From assembly GCA_964571375.1 (NCBI GenBank), contig CAZNBL010000013.1, positions 1 through 30,078 of the forward strand: a DNA stretch of 30,078 nt, in the 5' to 3' direction. Positions 22,805-30,078 of the stretch are shown piece after piece; the first letter of the stretch is position 1, and each line of letters starts with the position of its first letter. Position numbers and translations under genes: made by a program. This DNA is from JAFTYR01 sp964571375 (GTDB lineage: Bacteria; Pseudomonadota; Gammaproteobacteria; Burkholderiales; Burkholderiaceae_F). The notes under the pieces were generated by a model. The model was not told the origin of the DNA, did not search any database, and saw only the letters and a list, made by a program, of their open reading frames with translations.

Positions 22805-24253
22805 ATGTCCGCTACAAAAATCGCAAAACCTGCATTCCTTGCAGCCGCTCTGGCTGTTGCACTCTCTGCCGGCGGCATCGTCGCTCAGTCCGATATCGGA
22901 CCGATTTCTTCAGCTCACGCAGAAGAAACCGTTCAGGTTGCTCTGCCCGATTTTTCAAAGCTTGTTGAAGATAACGGCAAGGCTGTCGTCTTCATCTCGA
23001 CAGTAAAGAAAGCACGTACCATTGAATCTCCTCACGGTCAGATTCCGCAGGATCAGCTCGAAATGCTCCGCCGTTTCGGCTTCCCCTTCCCGTTTGATGA
23101 CTTCCATCCGAGACGCTCTCCCGAACGCAGAGGTCAGGGTTCGGGCTTTATCATCAGTGCCGACGGTCTGATCCTTACCAACCATCATGTTGTTGACGGA
23201 GCCGACGAAGTCAAAGTCCGACTTACCGACGACCGCGAATTCAAGGCCCATGTTCTCGGCAGCGATGCCAAAACCGACGTTGCCGTACTTAAGATTGAAG
23301 CAGATCACCTGCCGACCGTCAGAATCGGCAACTCCGATAAGGTCAAAGTCGGCGAATGGGTTGCTGCAATCGGTGCACCTTTCGGCCTGGACAATACCGT
23401 AACGGCAGGTATCGTTTCGGCTAAGAGCCGCAACCTTCCCGATGATCAGTTCGTTCCTTTCATCCAGACAGACGTTGCCGTTAATCCGGGTAACTCGGGC
23501 GGCCCGCTCTTTAACATGAAGGGTGAAGTCATCGGTATCAACTCTCAGATCTTCTCGACTTCCGGCGGCTTTATGGGGCTGTCTTTCGCGATTCCGATCG
23601 ACCTGGCTGTCAAAATCAAGGATCAGCTCGTCAAGGACGGCAAGATTTCCCGCGGCCGTGTCGGCGTCATGATCCAGACTTTGACACCCGAAATTGCCGA
23701 AAGCCTCGGACTGAAGAATCAGAAGGGCGCACTGATTGCCCAGATTGAAAAAGACGGTCCTGCCGATAAGGCAGGCTTGAATGAAGGCGACCTCATCGTT
23801 GAATTCAACGGCAAACCCGTCAACGAAGCCCGGGACCTCTCCTTTGTCGTTGCCGACACAAAACCCGGTACTACTGTGAAGGTTAAGGTTCTCAGGGAAG
23901 GTAAGGAAAAGACACTGAACATCACCGTTGACGAACTCAAGGACGCTTCGTCCGCAACCCCGCAGAAAGTTGCAGAAAAGAGTCGTCTCGGCGTTACTGT
24001 CCGTCCTTTGAACGACGCTGAAAAGAAGCGCGTTTCCTACGGTATTGCTGTTGAAACTTCTTCCGGAGCAGCCGCTGAAGCCGGCATCCGTAAGGGCGAC
24101 ATCATCATCAGCGCCGGCGGCAAGCGCATCAACAGCTTCGAAGACCTTCAGCAGGCTCTCGACAAGGCTAAAGACAGCATTGCCATCTTGGTCGACCGCA
24201 ACGGCGGACGCACCTTCATTCCGGTAAAACTTACGAAAAAAGAATCGAAGTAA
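22805..24253 (+). CDS. Periplasmic serine protease/chaperone of the DegP/MucD (HtrA) family
   Basis: The 482-residue precursor starts with a signal peptide of about 39 residues (likely cut after SAHA). The trypsin-like protease domain carries the catalytic triad H128 (TNHHVV), D158 (KTDVAV) and S231 (GNSGGP). A substrate loop rich in Phe and Pro (about 90-106) precedes it. Two PDZ domains (about 290-375 and 393-475) follow. Such proteins degrade or refold damaged envelope proteins. The layout matches MucD of Pseudomonas. The ATG at 22805 has a GGAAGA site; a TTG 15 bases upstream is unlikely. It follows the two-component system and ends near a terminator shared with the TetR gene. Confidence 0.92.
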   Translation: MSATKIAKPAFLAAALAVALSAGGIVAQSDIGPISSAHAEETVQVALPDFSKLVEDNGKAVVFISTVKKARTIESPHGQIPQDQLEMLRRFGFPFPFDDFHPRRSPERRGQGSGFIISADGLILTNHHVVDGADEVKVRLTDDREFKAHVLGSDAKTDVAVLKIEADHLPTVRIGNSDKVKVGEWVAAIGAPFGLDNTVTAGIVSAKSRNLPDDQFVPFIQTDVAVNPGNSGGPLFNMKGEVIGINSQIFSTSGGFMGLSFAIPIDLAVKIKDQLVKDGKISRGRVGVMIQTLTPEIAESLGLKNQKGALIAQIEKDGPADKAGLNEGDLIVEFNGKPVNEARDLSFVVADTKPGTTVKVKVLREGKEKTLNITVDELKDASSATPQKVAEKSRLGVTVRPLNDAEKKRVSYGIAVETSSGAAAEAGIRKGDIIISAGGKRINSFEDLQQALDKAKDSIAILVDRNGGRTFIPVKLTKKESK

Positions 24254-24274
24254 TCGATTGACTTAATAAACAAC

Positions 24275-24298
24275 AACGGCTGCCGATCGGCAGCCGTT
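24275..24298. terminator. Bidirectional terminator between degP-like and TetR genes
   Basis: AACGGCTGCC (24275-24284) and GGCAGCCGTT (24289-24298) form a perfect stem around GATC. The stem is framed by AAACAAC upstream and ATTGTTT downstream, which extend the pairing. The T-runs are imperfect on both sides, but the hairpin lies between two convergent genes and fits a terminator for both. Confidence 0.7.
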
Positions 24299-24319
24299 AT
24301 TGTTTGCAGAACTTAAACG

Positions 24320-24958
24320 TTAAGCTTTTGCAAGCTTACGATTCTTTGCCTTCTTCTCCTCTTCGGCTCGGATTTCGGCCGTAAAGTCGATATCCGACAT
24401 CAGAACCTTATGAGCACTGATCAATGCATTACGAAGAACGTCTTTAGGCAGATCATTCACAAAAATATTGCGAATCGCCAAACCGATACTCATCGACATC
24501 GCGAGTTCCAGACGGATACGGCGTTCCATATCGTCCTTGGAATATCCGTGACGTTCCAGAGTCAGATCGCTGATCTTGCGGTCGTTTTTGACGAACTGTT
24601 CGCGAAGACCTTCATTACGTAGGCTCTCCGACATGATTGTGAGCACCCAGGACCAGTGATTGGTATCAAAAATCTGGTCGTAGCACTTCGCTTCGCACTC
24701 ATGACTCGGCTCGCTGTTGGACGCCAATTCCTCAAGCATCGAAATGACACGTTCGGTCATATGCGTCTCAACAGCTAAGGCAAGCGCAGCCTTGTTCTCA
24801 AAGAAGTTGTACAGATGACTTGTACTGATATCGGCCTTACGGGCAATATCGGACATACTCGTCGTATGGAACCCCTTCTGAAGGAAGAGGTCCATCGCTG
24901 CCTGAAGAATTTCTTTGCGGCGGCGCTCGTCAAGCATGACTTGCTTACGAGGCGGCAT
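24320..24958 (-). CDS. TetR-family regulator at the end of the efflux operon
   Basis: The 212-residue protein has an N-terminal TetR helix-turn-helix (about 12-58: RKEILQAAMDLFLQKGFHTTSMSDIARKADISTSHLYNF in parts) and a variable C-terminal ligand domain (about 65-195). The final tail is basic. It most likely represses the efflux operon it belongs to, but no evidence fixes the ligand. It starts with an ATG at 24958 inside the last codons of the channel gene, a 14-base overlap with a good GAGAGGAGAG site upstream, so the two are translationally coupled. TetR-type repressors usually stand divergent from their efflux genes, as AcrR does; here the gene sits last in the operon. Confidence 0.88.
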   Translation of the reverse strand: MPPRKQVMLDERRRKEILQAAMDLFLQKGFHTTSMSDIARKADISTSHLYNFFENKAALALAVETHMTERVISMLEELASNSEPSHECEAKCYDQIFDTNHWSWVLTIMSESLRNEGLREQFVKNDRKISDLTLERHGYSKDDMERRIRLELAMSMSIGLAIRNIFVNDLPKDVLRNALISAHKVLMSDIDFTAEIRAEEEKKAKNRKLAKA

Positions 24959-26393
24959 GAGCGCTCTCCTCTCTCTGCGTCGGTTCGGTCAGGCTGCCGC
25001 CGCCGAGTACCTTGTAGAGAAGCACGATGCTGGAGATTCTTGCCTGTTCGCTTGCAATGTAGCTTGTCTGAGCCGATACCATCTGACGCTGGCTTTCAAG
25101 TACGGTCAGGAAACCGTCGAGACCGTTCTTATAACGGGACTCGGAAAGCTCGTAAGCCTTCTCTGTAGCCGTCATAAGATCAAAGAGAGCGTCTCTCTGA
25201 TGCTGAACAGTACCGGTGGTTGCCAGTGCATCGGCAACTTCGGTAAATGCAGTCTGCACGGCCTTTTCGTACTGAGCGACAGCAATCTGTTCGTCGGACT
25301 CTGCCTGACGCAGACGGGAGATGTTGGCGCCGCCGGTGAAGATCGGAAGCGTAACGGTCGGCACAAATGTCCAGAGACCGGTACCGTGATCAAACAGATC
25401 GCCGAGGTCCGGAGAACCGGTACCGATGCTGCCGGTCAGAGCAATTCTCGGGAAGAAGTTGGCTCGGGCCGCACCGATGTTGGCGTTGGCTGCCTTAAGC
25501 AGGTTTTCCGCCTGACGGATATCGGGACGATTCAGAAGAACTTCGCTCGAAAGATTCGACGGAGCGACAGCGGCAATCGATGTCACTGCTTCGATGCTTT
25601 CGGGTTCAAGCTCGGCGGGAACTTCGCAACCGACCAGCAGGTTCAGGCTGTTTCTGGCCTGAGCAAGGCTTCTCTGGTAAGCAGCCAGAGAAGCTCGGGC
25701 GCTCGCAACCGTTGTCTTAGCCTGCTCGAGTTCGAGCTGAGAACTTGCACCGAGCTCGTAGCTCTTGAGCATCAGGTCATAACTTTCCTGCTGGCTCTTG
25801 AGCGTAATTTCGGCAAGTCTTAAAAACTCCTTCTGAGCACCGACATTGACCCATGCATCGGCAATAGCTGCAATGACAGTGTTCTGTGCGGCGTAGCTTG
25901 CTTCCTGAGTAGCCAAATAGTTCTGCAGAGCGGATTCTGTCAGGCTCTGAACACGTCCGAAAAGGTCGAGTTCCCAGCTTGCCATCGCAAGATTGGCCTG
26001 ATAGGTATGGCTTGTCACCGTACGACCGCTCTGAGAGAGCGACTCAGGTGTTCTCTGATGCTGCTCGGTAAAGCCGGCGTTCACTGTCGGCATCAGCTCG
26101 GAGCGCTGAATACCGTAAGCGGCGCGGGCCTTCTCGACGTTGAGCACGGCAACGCGCATATCGCGGTTGTTCTCAAGACCGAGTTCGATCAACTTGCGAA
26201 CCTTTTCGTTAGTGAAAAAGTCCTTCCAGTAAGGAAGCGCGGCTTCGGTAGTAGCGACATCCTTATAAGCTTCGCCCTGCGGGAACTGTGCTGCTACCGG
26301 AGCTTCGGGACGCTCATACTTGGGAGCAAGCGTACAGCCGGCGGCAGCGAGCACTACTGCACAAACGGGAAGTAAACGAAATACCTTATTCAT
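24945..26393 (-). CDS. RND efflux outer-membrane lipoprotein channel (OprM/NodT family)
   Basis: The 482-residue precursor has a lipoprotein signal peptide with lipobox AAAGC (Cys at residue 20). The mature part contains two OEP repeats that form the trimeric outer-membrane channel, with alternating coiled-coil helices such as VEKARAAYGIQRSELMPTV. The ATG at 26393 has an AGGAGG site and overlaps the pump gene stop by eight bases. A longer frame starting at 26423 would spoil the signal peptide. It docks with the adaptor and pump to export drugs from the cell. The name oprM is a likeness, not an orthology claim. Confidence 0.9.
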   Translation of the reverse strand: MNKVFRLLPVCAVVLAAAGCTLAPKYERPEAPVAAQFPQGEAYKDVATTEAALPYWKDFFTNEKVRKLIELGLENNRDMRVAVLNVEKARAAYGIQRSELMPTVNAGFTEQHQRTPESLSQSGRTVTSHTYQANLAMASWELDLFGRVQSLTESALQNYLATQEASYAAQNTVIAAIADAWVNVGAQKEFLRLAEITLKSQQESYDLMLKSYELGASSQLELEQAKTTVASARASLAAYQRSLAQARNSLNLLVGCEVPAELEPESIEAVTSIAAVAPSNLSSEVLLNRPDIRQAENLLKAANANIGAARANFFPRIALTGSIGTGSPDLGDLFDHGTGLWTFVPTVTLPIFTGGANISRLRQAESDEQIAVAQYEKAVQTAFTEVADALATTGTVQHQRDALFDLMTATEKAYELSESRYKNGLDGFLTVLESQRQMVSAQTSYIASEQARISSIVLLYKVLGGGSLTEPTQREESAHAAS

Positions 26394-29300
26394 GGACAGC
26401 CTCCTGAGCCGGAGCATGTGCACCCTTCTTATGCTTTTCGCCGAAAAGCTTCAGGATCAAAACATAGAACATCGGAACGAACAGAATACAAAGCAGTGTG
26501 CCTGTAATCATACCGCCCAACACGCCGACACCGATGGCGTTCTGAGCACCGGAACCGGCGCCGGTTGCCTTAGCAAGCGGAAGCACGCCGAGACCGAAGG
26601 CCAGAGACGTCATCATAATCGGACGAATTCGCAGACGAACTGCCTGAGCGGCGGCCTGGAGTGCAGGCATACCCTTTTCGTGCATATCCTTGGCGAATTC
26701 CACGATAAGAATGGCGTTCTTACTGACCAAGCCGATAGTGGTAAGCAAACCGACCTGGAAGTAAATGTCGTTGTTCATGCCCATAGCTCCTGTCAGACCG
26801 ATAGCACCGATCACACCGAGCGGAACCACCATAATGACAGCAACCGGAATCGACCAGCTTTCATAAAGAGCAGCAAGACAGAGGAACACGATCAGGATAG
26901 ACAGAGAATACAGAGCGGTTGTCTGAGAGCCTGCCTGACGTTCCTGGAAGGAAACACCGTTCCAAGCAATCTTGAAGCCGGGCGGCAGAGTCTTGGCAAT
27001 TTCTTCGATTTCTGCCATGGCCTGACCGGTAGTCATTCCGCGGGCAGGAGCACCCTGAATATTGACGGCACTCAGACCGTTGAAACGTTCGAGACGCGGA
27101 GAGCCGTAATTCCATTCCATCGATGTGAAGGCGGAGAACGGAACCATATCGCCCTTATCGTTCTTAACGTGCCAACGCATGATGTCTTCCGGATCCTTAC
27201 GGAACGGAGCATCGGCCTGAACGTAAACCTTCTTGATTCGACCGCGGTCGTAGAAGTCGTTCACGTAAGAAGAACCCCATGCTGTCGAAAGAGTCGTATT
27301 GATATCGTCAACCTTGACGCCGAGAGCAGCAGCCTTGGCAAAGTCGATCTTTACGTTGAGCTGAGCGGTATCTTCCTTACCGTTCGGGCGGACGTTATAG
27401 AGCTTCGGGTTGGCGCGGGCTGCACCGAGAAGCTGATTACGTGCTTCCATCAGCTTTTCGTGACCGGCACCGGACAAGTCCTGCAGATAGAAGTCAAAAC
27501 CGTCAGCCATACCAAGTTCGGGAACCGGCGGCAGAGCAAACGAGAAGGCAATGGAATCCTTCCAGCTGAGCAGCGTACGGTTTGCTCTCTGAGCAACAGC
27601 CTGAGCAGTATTTTCAGCACCCTTACGTTCGCTCCAGTCCTTTAAGGACACGAAGCACATAGCAGAGTTCTGACCCTGACCGGAAAGACTGAAACCGAGA
27701 ATGGTCATCATGCCTTTAACGTTGGCCTTTTCCGTTTCCAGGAAATACTCTTCGATACGCTTGGCAACCGGTTCGGTCTGTTCGCGTGTAGCACCTGCCG
27801 GCAGTTCGAGCTGAACCATCAGCGTACCCTGGTCTTCATCCGGCATGAAGGCGGTCGGCACTCTGTAGAAGCCGAACATCATCAAAGCAATAATGAGACC
27901 GTAAACGGCGAAGTAACGCTTCCATCTCGGGACCATGTGGCTGACTGCACCGGTCGACATTGCAGCACCCTTGTTGAAAGTGCGGTTGAACCAGCCGAAG
28001 AAACCGGTTTCCTTCTTGTCGTGCTTGATCGGGCGGAGCATTGTGGCACAAAGAGCCGGAGTCAGTGTCAGAGCAACGAGCACCGAGAGAGCCATAGCAG
28101 CCACAATGGTCACGGCGAACTGACGGTAAATAACACCGGTAGAACCGCCGAAGAATGCCATCGGAACGAACACAGCGGACAGAACCATAGCGATACCGAT
28201 CAGAGCGCCGGTAATCTGGCCCATGGACTTTTCAGTTGCGTCGTGCGGCGAAAGTCGCTCTTCTGCCATCACACGTTCGACGTTTTCCACCACCACGATC
28301 GCATCGTCCACAAGCAGACCGATCGCAAGAACCATAGCGAACATGGTCAGCATGTTGATGCTGTAGCCCATAGCTGCGAGTACACCGAAAGTACCGAGCA
28401 CAACCACCGGAACCGCAATAGTCGGAATCAATGTAGCGCGTGCGTTCTGCAGGAACAGATACATCACACAGACCACGAGGATGATAGCTTCAAAGAGTGT
28501 CTGAACCACGCCCTTGATCGACACACGAACGAACGGTGTGGTGTCGAACGGAACGACGTATTCATAGCCTTCCGGGAAGTACTCGGAAAGCTCGTCCATC
28601 TTCTGAGTAATCAGGTCGCTGGTTTCCAGAGCGTTGGCACCGGCAGCCAGACGAATGGCGATACCGGCAGCAGGCTTACCGTTGTAATGACCGGAAGCTT
28701 CATAGGATTCTTCACCCTTTTCGACTCGGGCAACGTCTCTGATATAGACCTGAGAACCGTTCTTCATGGTCTTCAGGAAGATATTTTCAAATTCTTCAAC
28801 GGTCTGAAGCAGAGAGCTCGAAGAGATCGTAGCGTTGAGCTGTGTGCCCTTAACCTGAGGCATACCGCCGACCTGACCGGAAGAAACCTGAACGTTCTGC
28901 TGAGAGATGGCGTTAGTGACATCGCTCGGCTGCAGGCTGTACTTACGGAGCTTTTCCGGATCCAGCCAAATTCGCATGGAGAAGTTGGAGCCGTAGACGT
29001 CAACCTGACCGACACCCTTGACTCGGCTCAGCGGTTCTTCGATGTTGGATTTGATGTAGTCACCGAGCTCCGCGTTGGTCGCTTTGCCGTCGACAGATGT
29101 CAGAGCGACCACTTTCAGGAAGCTGGCCGTTGTCTTGATAACTGTGATACCGAGACGCTGAACGATTTCCGGCAGAGACGATTCAGCCTGAGACAGACGG
29201 TTCTGAACCTGCACCTGAGCCATATCGGGGTCGGTACCGGCCACGAATGTCAGAGTGATGCTGATTTTGCCGGCGGAGTCACTCGTCGAATTCATGTACA

Positions 29301-29526
29301 GATAGCCGTCCAGGCCGGTCATCTTCTGTTCAATAATCTGAACAACGGTATCTTCAATGGTCTTAGCCGAAGCACCCGGGTAGCTGGCAGTAATACTGAC
29401 CTGCGGAGGTGCGATCTGCGGATACTGGGAGACCGGAAGGTTCAGGATGGAGAGCATCCCGGCCAGCATGATCACGATTGCGATCACCCACGCAAAAATC
29501 GGCCTATTAATAAAAAACTTTGCCAT
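26386..29526 (-). CDS. RND multidrug efflux pump, AcrB/MexB (HAE-1) type
   Basis: The 1046-residue protein has the normal length of HAE-1 pumps (AcrB has 1049). It has 12 membrane helices and two large periplasmic loops. Diagnostic stretches include the start MAKFFINRPIFAWVIAI, LPVSQYPQIAPP, SYPGASAKTIEDTV, and the helix 4 motif GLLVDDAIVVVENVERVM, whose two Asp residues (about 407-408) form the proton relay. NPNRP-like and GSGAQNAIGVGVLGGM motifs sit near the C-terminus. It trades protons for the outward movement of amphiphilic drugs and bile salts, useful in a gut setting. The ATG at 29526 is 20 bases after the adaptor stop. Confidence 0.95.
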   Translation of the reverse strand: MAKFFINRPIFAWVIAIVIMLAGMLSILNLPVSQYPQIAPPQVSITASYPGASAKTIEDTVVQIIEQKMTGLDGYLYMNSTSDSAGKISITLTFVAGTDPDMAQVQVQNRLSQAESSLPEIVQRLGITVIKTTASFLKVVALTSVDGKATNAELGDYIKSNIEEPLSRVKGVGQVDVYGSNFSMRIWLDPEKLRKYSLQPSDVTNAISQQNVQVSSGQVGGMPQVKGTQLNATISSSSLLQTVEEFENIFLKTMKNGSQVYIRDVARVEKGEESYEASGHYNGKPAAGIAIRLAAGANALETSDLITQKMDELSEYFPEGYEYVVPFDTTPFVRVSIKGVVQTLFEAIILVVCVMYLFLQNARATLIPTIAVPVVVLGTFGVLAAMGYSINMLTMFAMVLAIGLLVDDAIVVVENVERVMAEERLSPHDATEKSMGQITGALIGIAMVLSAVFVPMAFFGGSTGVIYRQFAVTIVAAMALSVLVALTLTPALCATMLRPIKHDKKETGFFGWFNRTFNKGAAMSTGAVSHMVPRWKRYFAVYGLIIALMMFGFYRVPTAFMPDEDQGTLMVQLELPAGATREQTEPVAKRIEEYFLETEKANVKGMMTILGFSLSGQGQNSAMCFVSLKDWSERKGAENTAQAVAQRANRTLLSWKDSIAFSFALPPVPELGMADGFDFYLQDLSGAGHEKLMEARNQLLGAARANPKLYNVRPNGKEDTAQLNVKIDFAKAAALGVKVDDINTTLSTAWGSSYVNDFYDRGRIKKVYVQADAPFRKDPEDIMRWHVKNDKGDMVPFSAFTSMEWNYGSPRLERFNGLSAVNIQGAPARGMTTGQAMAEIEEIAKTLPPGFKIAWNGVSFQERQAGSQTTALYSLSILIVFLCLAALYESWSIPVAVIMVVPLGVIGAIGLTGAMGMNNDIYFQVGLLTTIGLVSKNAILIVEFAKDMHEKGMPALQAAAQAVRLRIRPIMMTSLAFGLGVLPLAKATGAGSGAQNAIGVGVLGGMITGTLLCILFVPMFYVLILKLFGEKHKKGAHAPAQEAVHE

Positions 29527-29546
29527 GATAAAAGTCTCTTCTCAGC

Positions 29547-30078
29547 TTACTTAGCAGCGGGCTTCTTTTCGCTTTCGAGCGGAACGATATTCACAGGAGC
29601 GCCCGGACCGACCTTCTGGAAGCCTTCGATCACAAGCTTTTCACCCGGGGTAAGACCTTCGTCGACTACCCAATGATTGTTCATCGTGCGTGTGGTCTTG
29701 ATCATGCGCATTTCAAGACGGTTTTCCTTATTGACGAGGTAGACATAAGGAGTACCGTTCGGCAGACGCATCACAGCCTTCTGGGGAACCAAAATGGCGT
29801 TTTCGCGTACACCTTCGGGCAACTTGGCGCGAACAAACATACCGGGCAGAAGCTCGCGGTTCGGGTTCGGGAACTCAGCACGAACAGTGATGGTGCCGGT
29901 ACCTTCGTCAACACTGACTTCGGAGAGGCGCAGAACACCCTTGGATGCGTAAGCAGTACCGTCTTCGAGAATGAGTTCGACCGGAATCTGACCGTTTTCA
30001 GCCTTGAGCTTGCCGGATGCGATTTCCTTCTTCAGGCGCATGTAGTCGGTGCTCGGCTGATTGACGTCGACGTAAATC
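29547..30078 (-). CDS. RND efflux periplasmic adaptor (AcrA/MexA type), C-terminal part
   Basis: The 5' part lies outside the window. About 177 residues remain, read in frame up to the right edge. They start with IYVDVNQPSTDYMRLKKE, which resembles the E. coli AcrA IYVDVTQSSNDFLRL region. The beta-barrel and membrane-proximal domains follow (LLPGMFVRAKLPEGV, ILVPQKAVMRLPNGTPYVYLV, GLTPGEKLVIEGFQKVGPGAPV). The protein is a membrane-fusion protein that links the pump to the outer-membrane channel, anchored by an N-terminal lipid that is not seen here. It is the first visible gene of the adaptor-pump-channel-TetR operon. The true start and promoter are outside the window. Confidence 0.92.
   Translation of the reverse strand, partial: IYVDVNQPSTDYMRLKKEIASGKLKAENGQIPVELILEDGTAYASKGVLRLSEVSVDEGTGTITVRAEFPNPNRELLPGMFVRAKLPEGVRENAILVPQKAVMRLPNGTPYVYLVNKENRLEMRMIKTTRTMNNHWVVDEGLTPGEKLVIEGFQKVGPGAPVNIVPLESEKKPAAK

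Noticed and set aside
27937..29676. Long plus-strand frame opposite the RND pump gene (579 codons)
   Set aside because: The pump gene is full length with all its motifs, and the His/Asp/Asn-rich antisense translation is typical of a shadow frame.

Overview
The window looks like chromosomal DNA of a Burkholderiales-type betaproteobacterium, most likely a gut Sutterellaceae-like organism (Sutterella or Parasutterella relatives). The grounds are the argS / SPOR-protein / dsbA / short-chain-dehydrogenase run, which I remember as a conserved betaproteobacterial neighbourhood, a bd oxidase operon with cydP and ybgE, and a four-gene 2-oxoacid:acceptor oxidoreductase typical of microaerobic or anaerobic metabolism. 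The taxonomic call is inference. I see no insertion sequence, prophage, CRISPR array or other mobile DNA.

Left part (1-9.7 kb): the 5' half of a tRNA-Tyr gene runs off the left edge on the minus strand. Two small membrane-protein genes follow, also on the minus strand. Then on the plus strand come folE2 (folate/queuosine precursor synthesis), argS, an FtsN-like SPOR protein, dsbA and a short-chain dehydrogenase. A MetC-type PLP lyase and the Na+/serine-threonine symporter sstT lie on the minus strand. A TetA-like MFS exporter is divergent from sstT across an AT-rich spacer with nested inverted repeats.

Middle (9.7-20.5 kb): a minus-strand operon encodes the gamma, alpha and beta subunits of a pyruvate-type 2-oxoacid oxidoreductase. 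Its last gene is a fusion of a GltD-like FAD/NAD(P)H module with an eight-iron ferredoxin domain, so the complex is predicted to be coupled to NAD(P). Divergent from it are a DUF3455 lipoprotein and a DUF1801 protein with a histone-H1-like Lys/Ala tail. Next is a compact cytochrome bd operon, cydP-cydA-cydB-cydX-ybgE, which includes a 33-residue cydX. Then, on the minus strand, come yaeQ and a DUF4870 membrane protein.

Right part (20.6-30.1 kb): a QseBC/PmrAB-like two-component system is followed by a DegP/MucD-like periplasmic protease. The protease promoter carries a PmrA/QseB-type direct repeat, suggesting that the adjacent regulator controls envelope quality control. The final block, on the minus strand, is an RND multidrug efflux operon (adaptor, AcrB-like pump, outer-membrane channel). 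It ends with a TetR regulator whose start overlaps the channel gene. The adaptor gene is cut by the right edge.

The general theme is envelope and redox physiology: disulfide formation, protease, efflux, bd oxidase and low-potential 2-oxoacid oxidation. Most genes are ordinary members of known families. The points most worth a second look are the fused NAD(P)-module oxidoreductase, the DUF1801-H1 fusion, the bd operon with its small subunits, the regulator box ahead of degP and the terminal repressor of the efflux operon.
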